Below, in pieces: positions 1-7,973 of a stretch of DNA of 49,349 nucleotides (position 1 is the stretch's first letter; every line of letters starts with the position of its first letter). The notes under the pieces were generated by a model. It worked only from the letters and a program-made list of their open reading frames with translations. It did not search any database and had not been told where the DNA came from. The DNA comes from Larkinella sp. C7 (GTDB taxonomy: Bacteria; Bacteroidota; Bacteroidia; Cytophagales; Spirosomataceae): NCBI RefSeq assembly GCF_006149005.1, contig NZ_VBSL01000024.1:1-49349 (forward strand), written 5' to 3'. Position numbers and translations under genes: made by a program.

Positions 1-147
1 TTTGCCCGCCCGCCGATGCCAGTAGGTGTACAATTCATCCAGATCGCCCTCGACTTCCTCCAGCGTTTCTTCGGGATGAAGCCAGGCCAGAAGCCGCTGC
101 GCCCAGCGGGGCGGATGTGGCTGGATAGGTGAAGGAGTCTTCTTCAT
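1..147 (-). CDS. ABC transporter permease, N-terminal part (runs off window)
   Basis: The first 49 codons of a gene that continues beyond the left edge. The protein begins MKKTPSPIQPHPPRWAQRLL and continues with a stretch rich in Leu, Glu and Asp (LHPEETLEEVEGDLDELY). This resembles the cytosolic 'permease prefix' segment that precedes the MacB/FtsX-type membrane domain in many Cytophagales permeases. That family moves substrates or lipoproteins across or out of the inner membrane, but the transmembrane part is not in the window, so the substrate is unknown. Its ATG overlaps the stop codon of the padR gene in an ATGA junction, which indicates translational coupling in one operon. Confidence 0.75.
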   Translation of the reverse strand, partial: MKKTPSPIQPHPPRWAQRLLAWLHPEETLEEVEGDLDELYTYWHRRAGK

Positions 148-482
148 GAGCCGCCGAGTTTCAGGGTGTTGGGAGGAAGCAGTTGCCAGAGTTCATTCCT
201 GAGTTGCTGAATGTCCTGCAACGCCCGGCTGCCCAGTGCCGTGACCTTGAACAGCCGCTTCCGCCGACCACCGCGTTCGGCGGTGGACCCGCCGAGCAGG
301 GACGTCACAAAGCCTTTTTCTTCCAGACGGATGAGCGTGTTGTGAACGGTTCCGAACGTCACCTGGCGGCCCGTATGCTGCTCAATCTCCTGGCTGACGG
401 TTACGCCGTAGGCATCGCCGTCGAGAATGGCCACCATCAGCAAAACGATTTCTTCAAACTCTCCTAAATAAGTACGACGCAT
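144..482 (-). CDS. PadR family transcriptional regulator
   Basis: A 112-residue protein of the usual size for short (subfamily 2-like) PadR repressors. The winged-helix core is visible: the start YLGEFEEIVLLMVAILDGDA, then YGVTVSQEIE, then the recognition region TFGTVHNTLIRLEEKGFV, then a wing with RGGRRKRLFKVTALG and a short C-terminal helix for dimerisation. PadR proteins bind dyad operators and often control an adjacent transporter. Here the gene overlaps a following ABC permease by 4 bp, so it probably represses its own operon in response to an unknown ligand. Tandem dyads at 582-618 lie about 100 bp upstream and are candidate control sites. Confidence 0.93.
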   Translation of the reverse strand: MRRTYLGEFEEIVLLMVAILDGDAYGVTVSQEIEQHTGRQVTFGTVHNTLIRLEEKGFVTSLLGGSTAERGGRRKRLFKVTALGSRALQDIQQLRNELWQLLPPNTLKLGGS

Positions 483-581
483 CGGGTTCCGGCATTAGTC
501 TCTATTTTATCGTACAAATCCTTTGCCAAACCAGCCCATGCGCTCTTGTGGCTCTATTTCAACATATTCCCACCGGGCGGG

Positions 582-618
582 TGTCCAAAAACGGACAGTT
601 TACGTCCCGAAACGGACA
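582..618. promoter_or_regulatory. Tandem TGTCC-N6-GGACA dyads upstream of padR
   Basis: Two inverted repeats lie side by side: TGTCCAAAAACGGACA at 582-597 and CGTCCCGAAACGGACA at 603-618. Their centres are 21 bp apart, two helical turns, so proteins bound to both would lie on one DNA face. The pair is upstream of the padR/permease operon. The same arrangement recurs at 43666-43702. The bound protein is unknown. Confidence 0.5.
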
Positions 619-633
619 AGGTCAGACCAAACA

Positions 634-667
634 AAAAAGCCAGAAACGAGGCAGTTTCCGGCTTTTT
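634..667 (-). terminator. Hairpin terminator after the T9SS cargo gene
   Basis: AAAAAAGCC-A-GAAAC, then a short loop (gaggca), then GTTTC-C-GGCTTTTT. The stem has one internal mismatch and is flanked by an A run and a T run, so it can work in both directions. It lies 20 bp beyond the stop codon of the minus-strand gene at 688-1698. Confidence 0.7.
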
Positions 668-687
668 ACTTTCAGGGGCATTTTTTA

Positions 688-1698
688 CTATTTTGCAATG
701 ATCACTTTCACGGCTTTCTGAACATTTTCGCCTTTCAGGGAACAGAAATACATCCCGGCGGCCACATCCTGCAAGGTCACTTTTAGCTGGTATTTGCCAA
801 TCGCGTGGTGTTTGCGGGCCACCAGCGTCTGAATGATCCGGCCCTGTCCATCCACCAAATCAATCCCGGCATTGCCGGCCGACAGCAGTTGGTACAACAC
901 CGTTACTTCGACCGTGGCCGGATTCGGCGTCACCATCAGTTGTTCATTACCCAGCAACTCATCCGTTCCGGCCATGCCTATGGTTTGCCCCCCCGCCGTT
1001 GGTTTGACGGCTGTGGCCGCGCTGGGGTCGATCAGAACCGGTTTTGTAAACTCGACTTTTTTCTGAACGTCGTTTTTGCAATACCGCTCTTCGGCCCGGA
1101 CAAAGGCTTTGACGGGCGATTGAATGGACATTTCATTGCTGATGTTGCTCCCAAATTTGCTCAGAATATCTTTTTGAATTTTTTCTCCGGTTTCCGCAAT
1201 CCGTACCACCCCTTCCTGTTCGGTTGAAACAAAGGAAAAGAGTGGCACCGGAACACCTGCCGTAACCGCCCCGACATCCGTGGCCTGCGGAGCCATGCCT
1301 ACCTGATGAACCGCCACATTCTCCATCGACGCCAGGGGGGAATAGGCCTTTGACGTAAACAGCTCATTATCAAAAACAAAATCCTGCCAAGTACCGTTTA
1401 TATTCGTGATTTCAAATTGAGAATCCCGCCCCGAACCGGCTTCCGGGGCCGTAAAGCCGTTGGGGGTAATGATGCTAAACTGGGCGGTTACCAGCCGGTG
1501 CGTACTCGATATGGAGGGCACATACCAGGCCGTGAAGCGCTGGGTGGCTTTATCGTATGTCAACCGAAAGTCAACAGTCTGATCCTTCGCATTTTTCTGG
1601 GAGCATTGCGCCACCGTCACAGGGGCTCCCAACAGTCCCAATCCCAGGATCAAAGAAGCGTTTCGCAAAACCTTTCTCAGGCGCGTAGTCGTTTTCAT
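688..1698 (-). CDS. Secreted protein with type IX secretion C-terminal sorting domain
   Basis: A 336-residue protein. Residues 1-30 form a signal peptide (basic start, hydrophobic LILGLGLLGAPVTVA, then Q). The last 85 or so residues form a typical Por secretion tail: VTPNPATVEVTVLYQL, IDLVDGQGRI, YQLKVTLQDVAAGMYFCSL, and a C-terminal KAVKVIIAK. The middle part (DFRLTYDKATQRFTAWYVPS and onward) resembles cell-surface beta-sandwich domains, but I do not recognise a specific function. The family is exported by Sec and then by the T9SS to the cell surface. A TATGTTTG promoter box lies just upstream and a hairpin terminator follows, so it is probably monocistronic. Confidence 0.85.
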   Translation of the reverse strand: MKTTTRLRKVLRNASLILGLGLLGAPVTVAQCSQKNAKDQTVDFRLTYDKATQRFTAWYVPSISSTHRLVTAQFSIITPNGFTAPEAGSGRDSQFEITNINGTWQDFVFDNELFTSKAYSPLASMENVAVHQVGMAPQATDVGAVTAGVPVPLFSFVSTEQEGVVRIAETGEKIQKDILSKFGSNISNEMSIQSPVKAFVRAEERYCKNDVQKKVEFTKPVLIDPSAATAVKPTAGGQTIGMAGTDELLGNEQLMVTPNPATVEVTVLYQLLSAGNAGIDLVDGQGRIIQTLVARKHHAIGKYQLKVTLQDVAAGMYFCSLKGENVQKAVKVIIAK

Positions 1699-1733
1699 AG
1701 GCGGTCTTTCGGTGTGTTTATTTTTTTATTGTA

Positions 1734-1741
1734 CAAACATA
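1734..1741 (-). promoter_or_regulatory. Bacteroidota-type -7 box, TATGTTTG
   Basis: On the minus strand this reads TATGTTTG, an exact match to the Bacteroidota TANNTTTG -7 element. It is 35 bp upstream of the ATG of the T9SS cargo gene. No convincing -33 TTG element is visible at the usual spacing. Confidence 0.45.
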
Positions 1742-1809
1742 CTACTTTAGAAGTTTTTTGTTCCCGAAAGTCACTATTTTGAAGGGCAAAAATGATTGAA
1801 AGGCGTTCG

Positions 1810-3132
1810 CTACGAGCGGGGGACGACCCAGTTGCCGTGGTAATGGGCCTGAGCCAGCAGGCTGGCCTTTGCATTGCCAACAATCTGTTTTTTTTCGGCA
1901 TCCCAGATCAGCTTCTCACCGGTTCGGTAAGCAATGTTGCCCAGGTGCGCGTGGAGGGCCACATCCCGGCCCACTTCCACCGGGCAATTGGGCTTCTGCC
2001 GGGTCCGGACGCAGGTCACAAAGTTCTGCGTATGGTTGTCCAAATCTTTTCCATTCCCGAATTTCGGCGGCATAGCCGGAACGAGGTAATTCCCCGCGTC
2101 AGTTTCCGGAAAGAGCTCCCATTTGGAACGATCGATCACGACGGTTCCCAGGTTTCCGACGAAAGCCACACCGTGTTCGCGGTCGAACGGGCCGCGCCCC
2201 GTGCCGAGCGACTGCTCCCAGAGCAGCGTGAAATTCCCGTAATCATATACCACCTGCATCGTATCGGGTGTTTCGCTGGCATGATCCGGAAAACCGTATT
2301 TGCCCCCCAGCGCCACGACGGTTTTGGGCGAACTGACATTCATGCCCGCCAGCCCGATGTCAATCATGTGGGCACCCCAGTCAGTCATCAGGCCCCCCGC
2401 ATAATCCCAGAAATAACGAAAACTGCGATGAAACCGGTTCGGGTTGAACGGGCGTTTCGGAGCCGGTCCCAGCCAGAAGTCGTAATCGACACCCGCCGGA
2501 ACGGGGCCGTCCGGCATAACCGGAAAACTTTTCCCGTACGGCATATACGCCCAGGTTTTCACCGAACGAATCCGGCCGATTTTTCCCGAACGCACAAAGT
2601 CCAGGGCTTCGTTCCAGTGCAGACCGCTGCGTTGCCACTGCCCCACCTGCACAATGCGTTTGTGTTTTCGGGCGGCATCCACCATCAGGTTGCACTCTTC
2701 GATGGAATTGGCGAGCGGTTTTTCCACGTACACATCCTTGCCAGCCTGACAGGCGTAGACGGTTTGCAGGCAATGCCAGTGGTCCGGTGTGCCGATGATC
2801 ACCGCGTCGATGTCCTTGTTTTCCAGCAATTTCCGAAAGTCGGTGTACAAAACCGGTTTTTTGCCCGACGATTTTTCCAGTTCAGCCGCGCGTTTGTTCA
2901 GCACGTTGCTGTCGATATCACACAAGGCGGCACACCGCACACCCGGCTGTTTGAGCATCGAGTTGAGGTCGGACCAACCCATGCTGTTGCAGCCGATCAG
3001 GGCCACCACCACCTCATCGGTCGGGGCGGTTTTTACGGGCGCGGCAACGAGTTCGGTCAAGGCTGTTGTCAGGCCCACACCGGTGGCGATTTGGGACGAT
3101 TTCTGAAGAAATTTTCTGCGGGAAGTGATCAT
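1810..3132 (-). CDS. Gfo/Idh/MocA family oxidoreductase with Tat signal
   Basis: A 440-residue NAD(P)-dependent sugar or inositol dehydrogenase-like protein. It starts with a twin-arginine signal (SRRKFLQKSS, then a hydrophobic segment to about residue 32), so it should be exported folded with its cofactor. The Rossmann fold follows (VVVALIGCNSMG), then the family's EKP motif (YVEKPLANSIEE, about residue 135) and a C-terminal substrate domain with TDWGAHMIDIGLAG. The length fits the exported Bacteroidota subfamily that acts on sugars in the periplasm. It is divergent from an araC-type gene 280 bp away, which may control it. The substrate cannot be told from sequence. Confidence 0.9.
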   Translation of the reverse strand: MITSRRKFLQKSSQIATGVGLTTALTELVAAPVKTAPTDEVVVALIGCNSMGWSDLNSMLKQPGVRCAALCDIDSNVLNKRAAELEKSSGKKPVLYTDFRKLLENKDIDAVIIGTPDHWHCLQTVYACQAGKDVYVEKPLANSIEECNLMVDAARKHKRIVQVGQWQRSGLHWNEALDFVRSGKIGRIRSVKTWAYMPYGKSFPVMPDGPVPAGVDYDFWLGPAPKRPFNPNRFHRSFRYFWDYAGGLMTDWGAHMIDIGLAGMNVSSPKTVVALGGKYGFPDHASETPDTMQVVYDYGNFTLLWEQSLGTGRGPFDREHGVAFVGNLGTVVIDRSKWELFPETDAGNYLVPAMPPKFGNGKDLDNHTQNFVTCVRTRQKPNCPVEVGRDVALHAHLGNIAYRTGEKLIWDAEKKQIVGNAKASLLAQAHYHGNWVVPRS

Positions 3133-3412
3133 CAGGGTTCAGGAATAATAGACCAGCAAATTAGTACAATACAGACTAATTTTATCATTCTTCCGGCAGG
3201 TTTTCCAGAACAAGCCCACATCCACAGAAATTAACAGTTTCCGGGCTAAGACAGGCCCGAATCAAGGTTGCAAATTTCATTGTAATTTTAGCGATTGTTT
3301 AACGCAAAGGTGGCGGGGTTGCGGTTCTGAAAATAGAACAAAACCGGCAGCCGATTTAAGCGTTACGACACCATCCGACGGCGCAGCCGCTTCGTTATAC
3401 GACCCTTAACCC

Positions 3413-4228
3413 ATGCAGATTACGATCAAAAACAAGCTGAACCAGCGCGAACTGTTCCGGATCAAACGGATGAAGGAGGTCATTAAAACCACCAACCCGC
3501 ATGGTCACAAAGATTATCTCGAAATCATTTACCTGGACGCCGGTGCCGGTACGCATCAGATTGATTTCAACCGGTTTACCGTAAAACCGCATAGCCTGTA
3601 TCTGGTGATGCCGGGCCAGATTCACAGTTGGGAACTGACCGAAATTCCGAAAGGATACGTGGTGATGGTGCAGAAGGATTTTTTACTGGATCATCCTTTT
3701 TACGAAGCGCTGTTTCAAACGTTTCCGCTGGCTTTTCCGAGCGGTTTTGACCTGAGCCATGTCCATCCGACCATCCTTGAACTGTTCCGGAGCATCGAGG
3801 TCGAATATGAACAACAGAACAGTAACTACCAGGCCATCATCCAGACCTACATCCAATTGCTGCTCAACCTGCTGAAACGGGAAATCAAATCGGATGAAAG
3901 CCAGGCACTTCCAACCCTCTTAAAAGAGTTTTTCGCGCTGGTCGATGCGCAATTCAGAACCAACCGCGAGGTGGGCGAATACGCGCGACAATTGAATGTC
4001 ACTTCTAAAACGCTCAACAACACCTGCCGGAAAATTGTGAACCGAACGGCGGGCGAAATCATCGACGAACGGCTGACGACCGAATCCAAAAAACTGCTGC
4101 TGTATTCTTACCAAACCCTGAAAGAAGTGGCGTATGAGCTGGGCTTTACGGACCCCTCCCATTTTAACAAGTTTTTTAAACGCCAGACGGGCGTTTTGCC
4201 GAGCGTCTACCGGAAAGGAATTTCCTAA
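3413..4228 (+). CDS. AraC family transcriptional regulator
   Basis: A 271-residue regulator. The N-terminal half looks like a cupin ligand-sensing domain (HGHKDYLEIIYLDAGAGTHQ, then LVMPGQIHSWEL). The C-terminal 90 or so residues carry the two AraC helix-turn-helix motifs, ending with LKEVAYELGFTDPSHFNKFF and KRQTGVLPSVYRK. Proteins of this type activate genes for uptake or breakdown of a small ligand, often a sugar. The gene sits between the divergent Gfo/Idh/MocA gene and a TonB-dependent receptor 95 bp downstream on the same strand, so either may be its target. Confidence 0.93.
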   Translation: MQITIKNKLNQRELFRIKRMKEVIKTTNPHGHKDYLEIIYLDAGAGTHQIDFNRFTVKPHSLYLVMPGQIHSWELTEIPKGYVVMVQKDFLLDHPFYEALFQTFPLAFPSGFDLSHVHPTILELFRSIEVEYEQQNSNYQAIIQTYIQLLLNLLKREIKSDESQALPTLLKEFFALVDAQFRTNREVGEYARQLNVTSKTLNNTCRKIVNRTAGEIIDERLTTESKKLLLYSYQTLKEVAYELGFTDPSHFNKFFKRQTGVLPSVYRKGIS

Positions 4229-4277
4229 ATGTACCAGTTTACGGCTGTAATCTACAAAACCGCCTGACATAGCAGGA

Positions 4278-4317
4278 TATACCTTTGCTTCTGACTAACT
4301 CACAAGGCGAAGGTATA
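4278..4317 (+). promoter_or_regulatory. TACCTTTG -7 box inside an imperfect dyad before the TonB receptor
   Basis: TACCTTTG at 4280-4287 matches the TANNTTTG -7 box. It forms the left half of an imperfect inverted repeat, TATACCTTTGC (4278-4288) with GCGAAGGTATA (4307-4317), one mismatch and an 18-nt spacer. The right arm ends 6 bp before the receptor's ATG. It could be an operator for the upstream AraC protein or a leader hairpin. Confidence 0.4.
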
Positions 4318-4323
4318 CTTCCG

Positions 4324-6774
4324 ATGAAATTTTTTGTAACCCTGCTGGCCACATTTCTGGCGATTCCGTTCGTTCACGCCCAAAATTCCGGATCGATTAC
4401 CGGTAAAATGATCGATCCGGAAACCAATCGCCCCTTGCCGTTTGGCTCGGTAGCGCTCTACAAAAGCCAGGATTCGACCCTGGTGAATGGCACCCTGACG
4501 GATGACGCGGGAAATTTCAAATTCGATAACGTGCCCGCTGCGCCCTACTACGTGGAAGCCCAATACATCGGCTACCGCAAAAAACGGTTCAGCTTTCCGG
4601 TCTCGGGCCAGTCAACCGCTCCCCAAACCATCGCATTACAGGCAGATACGCAGACGCTTCAGCAGGTGAACGTGCAGGGCGAGCGGCAAACCGTCGAAAA
4701 CAAAATTGACCGGCAGGTCTACCGGGCGGATAAATTCATCGGCAGCCAGGGTGGAACGGCCATCGACGTCCTGAAAAACACGCCTTCGGTCACGGTCGAC
4801 AGCGAAGGCGGCATTACACTCCGGGGGTCGTCGGGCTTTCTGGTGCTGGTCAACGGAAAACCGGTTCAGACCGATCCGGCCCTGATTTTAAACCAGATTC
4901 CCGCCAATTCGATTGAAAACGTCGAAGTCATCACTTCCCCCTCGGCCCGGTTTGACCCGGACGGCAAGGGCGGCATCATCAACATTACGACCAAAACCGC
5001 GCAGGTCGGCCAGCGGTCCTTTTCGGCCAATATCCAGGGCGGTTTGCCTTCGCTGTCTACGTACGATAACCTGAACAAGCCCGTCCGGTTTGGTGCCGAT
5101 GTCACCTTCAGCGCGAAGTCGGCCCGGTGGGATGTGACCGTCAGCGGTAATTATTTCCGAAACGACATCGCCGGTCGGCGGGTGGGCGACGTCAGCACCA
5201 CCATCGGCAACCGCTACACGGCATTCCCTTCCGTGGGCGAACGGAGTTTTATCCGGTATAACTACACGGGCCGGGCTTCGGCGACCTATACACCCAACGA
5301 AAACAACGCGTTTTCGGCGGGGTTCTACACCGGTTTTCGCTCCCAGTCGCGCCGGGCCGACATCGTTTACGACAATACCAAAACCGACCTGGTTACGGGG
5401 GATGTCATCGGCCGGATCTCGTATTTTAATTCGAACATTGCCCGCAAGACCAGCGCCATTACGCTCGGCAATCTGGATTATAGCCACACTTTTTCCAATA
5501 AATCCCTTCTTACGGTTTCCGGCCTCTTCGAAAAGGCCGATCTGGACGGGTTGACGACCAATGCGAACCTGCGGATGCCCGACCGGCAGACGGTTTTGCA
5601 AAACACCCGCAACCCCAGCCAGAATCCGCTGAATGCCTACCGGTTGAAGGCCGATTACGCCGTCACGGTGGGCAAGGGCAAACTCGAAACTGGTTACCAA
5701 TACCGCAACCAGGTTCAGAAAGGCGATTTTCAATACCTCGACCAGAATCTGGAAACCGGTGCGTTTGTTGCCGTTCCCCAGTTCAGCAGCACAACGAAGG
5801 TTCTCAACGAGATTCATTCGGTGTATGGGCAGTATTCGGCCAAAACCGGGAAACTGGAATACATCGGCGGACTGCGGTATGAATACGCCACGCGGGCGTT
5901 TACGGCGGGGAATCAGGAAACCCGGAACCTGAATTTATCCAACCTTTTCCCGTCCCTGAATGTCCAGTACGCAATCAGCAAAACGCTGCGGGCCAAAGCC
6001 GGATACAGCAAAAGGGTGCAACGCTCGACCAACAACGAGTTGAATCCGTTTCCGGAGCGCGAGCATTCCGAAACCCTCGAATCCGGCGATCCCAACATCC
6101 TGCCGGAGTTCATCGATCTGTCGGAAATCGGCCTGATCAAAGATTTTGACAAAGGCAATGTGTTCGTAACGGTTTACAACCAGCGGATTAAGAATGTGGT
6201 CAACCGCGTCAACAGCGTTTACAACGACACGATTCTGAACCGGATTTATACGAATGCCGGACTGGCTACGTCCTGGGGACTGGAAGCCGGAACGACCCTG
6301 AATCTGACGAAAGCCTGGCAGGTGTATGCGGGCGGAAATGTGTACCGCTACCAGATCAAAGGGGCGCTGTTCAACAACGCCGTAATCGTGAATACGTCGA
6401 GTGTGGTTTATTCCGTCAATGCCAATACGACGGTCCGGTTTTCGCCCACGTTTCAGCTTCAGGCCACCCTGAATTACCTCTCGAAACGAATCACGGCCCA
6501 GGGTGAGGATTCCCGGTTTATCATTCCGGGTGCGTCGGCCAAAAAGACCTTTTTGAAAGGCCGGATGACAGCCACCCTACAATGGCAGAACATCGACCTG
6601 GGTTTACTGGGTACCAATCAGCAACGCATCACGACCTTTGGCCGGAATTTTTACACCACGACCAATTACATCCAGGAAACCGACATTTTTCTGCTAAACC
6701 TCAGCTATACCTTCAACCAGACATCCAGAAAGGCCCGGCTGCCGGCCAGCGAATTTGGGGAGAAGGAGTTTTGA
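4324..6774 (+). CDS. TonB-dependent receptor (outer membrane beta-barrel family)
   Basis: 816 residues from the ATG at 4324. An upstream TTG is in frame, but only this ATG gives a clean signal peptide (MKFFVTLLATFLAIPFVHAQ). Next comes a carboxypeptidase regulatory-like domain (GSITGKMIDPETNRPLPFGS, to about residue 100). A plug follows with LQQVNVQGERQTVENKID, GGTAIDVLKNTPSV, GGITLRGSSGFLVLVNGKPV and DPDGKGGIINI. The rest is a beta-barrel rich in aromatic and Asn/Thr strands, without a SusD partner. Such receptors import large or scarce ligands across the outer membrane with TonB-ExbBD energy. The upstream AraC gene suggests regulated uptake. The ligand is unknown. Confidence 0.92.
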   Translation: MKFFVTLLATFLAIPFVHAQNSGSITGKMIDPETNRPLPFGSVALYKSQDSTLVNGTLTDDAGNFKFDNVPAAPYYVEAQYIGYRKKRFSFPVSGQSTAPQTIALQADTQTLQQVNVQGERQTVENKIDRQVYRADKFIGSQGGTAIDVLKNTPSVTVDSEGGITLRGSSGFLVLVNGKPVQTDPALILNQIPANSIENVEVITSPSARFDPDGKGGIINITTKTAQVGQRSFSANIQGGLPSLSTYDNLNKPVRFGADVTFSAKSARWDVTVSGNYFRNDIAGRRVGDVSTTIGNRYTAFPSVGERSFIRYNYTGRASATYTPNENNAFSAGFYTGFRSQSRRADIVYDNTKTDLVTGDVIGRISYFNSNIARKTSAITLGNLDYSHTFSNKSLLTVSGLFEKADLDGLTTNANLRMPDRQTVLQNTRNPSQNPLNAYRLKADYAVTVGKGKLETGYQYRNQVQKGDFQYLDQNLETGAFVAVPQFSSTTKVLNEIHSVYGQYSAKTGKLEYIGGLRYEYATRAFTAGNQETRNLNLSNLFPSLNVQYAISKTLRAKAGYSKRVQRSTNNELNPFPEREHSETLESGDPNILPEFIDLSEIGLIKDFDKGNVFVTVYNQRIKNVVNRVNSVYNDTILNRIYTNAGLATSWGLEAGTTLNLTKAWQVYAGGNVYRYQIKGALFNNAVIVNTSSVVYSVNANTTVRFSPTFQLQATLNYLSKRITAQGEDSRFIIPGASAKKTFLKGRMTATLQWQNIDLGLLGTNQQRITTFGRNFYTTTNYIQETDIFLLNLSYTFNQTSRKARLPASEFGEKEF

Positions 6775-6841
6775 ACAGGTAGACGTCGGGGTGAAATCCG
6801 AACAAACGGCATACGATCAATTTGACCCAACCAGCGTGGCC

Positions 6842-7825
6842 TTATCGCCCCAGCAATTTCCGGAACGGTTTCAAAATCAGCCCCCCGATCCGGCGCACCG
6901 ACGTTGGAATCGTGATCCGCATCGCGTAGCCTTCGTTGTCCTGTTTGATGTACTCATCAATGTATTTGTTGGCGACCTTCTCGCCGGTGATGATGTTGGT
7001 AATCTGGCGCAGATACAATTTATCCAACGGCATGTCCGACTGTAACGGCGTGTAATACACGCAATCCTGAAAGAAGTAATGCGTTACCTGGCTGTAGCGG
7101 GTCGAACCGGGGGTCAGAATCTTCTCGCCACCGTGCAGCAAATTGGCGGCCCAGATGATGGCATGACCCTTTTTCATGTTCAGAATCGCCTTCTTCAGAT
7201 CCTGAGCCTCAATCATATCACTCAGGAAATCAGCATATTTGGGATAGGTCTTCCCGTAGGCTTCGTCCAGACTTTTGGCCGACGTTGCCCGAATTCCGAT
7301 GTCTGACAAATCGTAAAATGGCAGCTTGTGACTACCGGGGTAATAGTGTAGCGGACCGTTGTCGTCGCGAACATCCTCCAGCGCCACCCAGACGCCACAC
7401 ATAAACCGCTGCGGAATCGAATGAAAGTGCATCGAATCGCTGTGGGTCCGTTGTTGCGTACCAAGTTTAAAGTTCAGGGTCTGAAACGGAATTGGCTCCC
7501 GGCGATACAGCGTTCGCAGCACGTCCAGCACCTTCGGAGCGATGGCAATCTGCCGAACGGCGTCGACATCCCGCCAGGCATCCTGAATCCGGTCGTCCTT
7601 GATTGCCAGGTGCTTAGGCTCCAGCTTCTCCAGGGCCGTGTTCAGAATCGATTCGTCGATATCGGGATCGAAAACAACAAAACCGCCTTCTGAAAACTGC
7701 GTTACAATGCGTTCCATTTCGGGACTTAAATTCGCCTTTTTCAATTCGGAGCGAAAAAAAGGAGACTCCGTCCACGGAAGATTCATGCTGTAATTTTCGG
7801 TAGATTGTGAGGTTGCCACGGCCAT
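6842..7825 (-). CDS. Phytanoyl-CoA dioxygenase (PhyH) family protein
   Basis: 327 residues from the ATG at 7825. A GTG at 7879 is also in frame but adds a non-conserved segment. The Fe(II)/2-oxoglutarate oxygenase signature is visible: HSDSMHF with the His-x-Asp pair, then GPLHYYPGSHKLPFYD, and the distal iron ligand in HAIIWAANLLHGG. The family hydroxylates carboxylate or lipid-like substrates using 2-oxoglutarate and oxygen. No signal peptide, so cytosolic. It converges on the TonB receptor and is divergent from nuoL. Its neighbours give no hint of the substrate. Confidence 0.87.
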   Translation of the reverse strand: MAVATSQSTENYSMNLPWTESPFFRSELKKANLSPEMERIVTQFSEGGFVVFDPDIDESILNTALEKLEPKHLAIKDDRIQDAWRDVDAVRQIAIAPKVLDVLRTLYRREPIPFQTLNFKLGTQQRTHSDSMHFHSIPQRFMCGVWVALEDVRDDNGPLHYYPGSHKLPFYDLSDIGIRATSAKSLDEAYGKTYPKYADFLSDMIEAQDLKKAILNMKKGHAIIWAANLLHGGEKILTPGSTRYSQVTHYFFQDCVYYTPLQSDMPLDKLYLRQITNIITGEKVANKYIDEYIKQDNEGYAMRITIPTSVRRIGGLILKPFRKLLGR

Positions 7826-7973
7826 CGGAATAAGAGGATTAAGGGTGTGAACCAAATTTATAATGCTATTGATTAGCACGTCACTTACTATGCCATAAAA
7901 GTAACTAATTATTTTTATTGGTTGGTTTATTCAGGATATTTGCCCCGGCAAACGTCCGGCGTTATCTTGCGCG

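Noticed and set aside
1792-3234. A 480-codon open frame on the plus strand
   Set aside because: It lies opposite the Gfo/Idh/MocA oxidoreductase, whose motifs are clear; the plus-strand product resembles nothing.
4888-5817. A 309-codon minus-strand frame
   Set aside because: Antisense to the TonB receptor, no domain, composition of a shadow frame.
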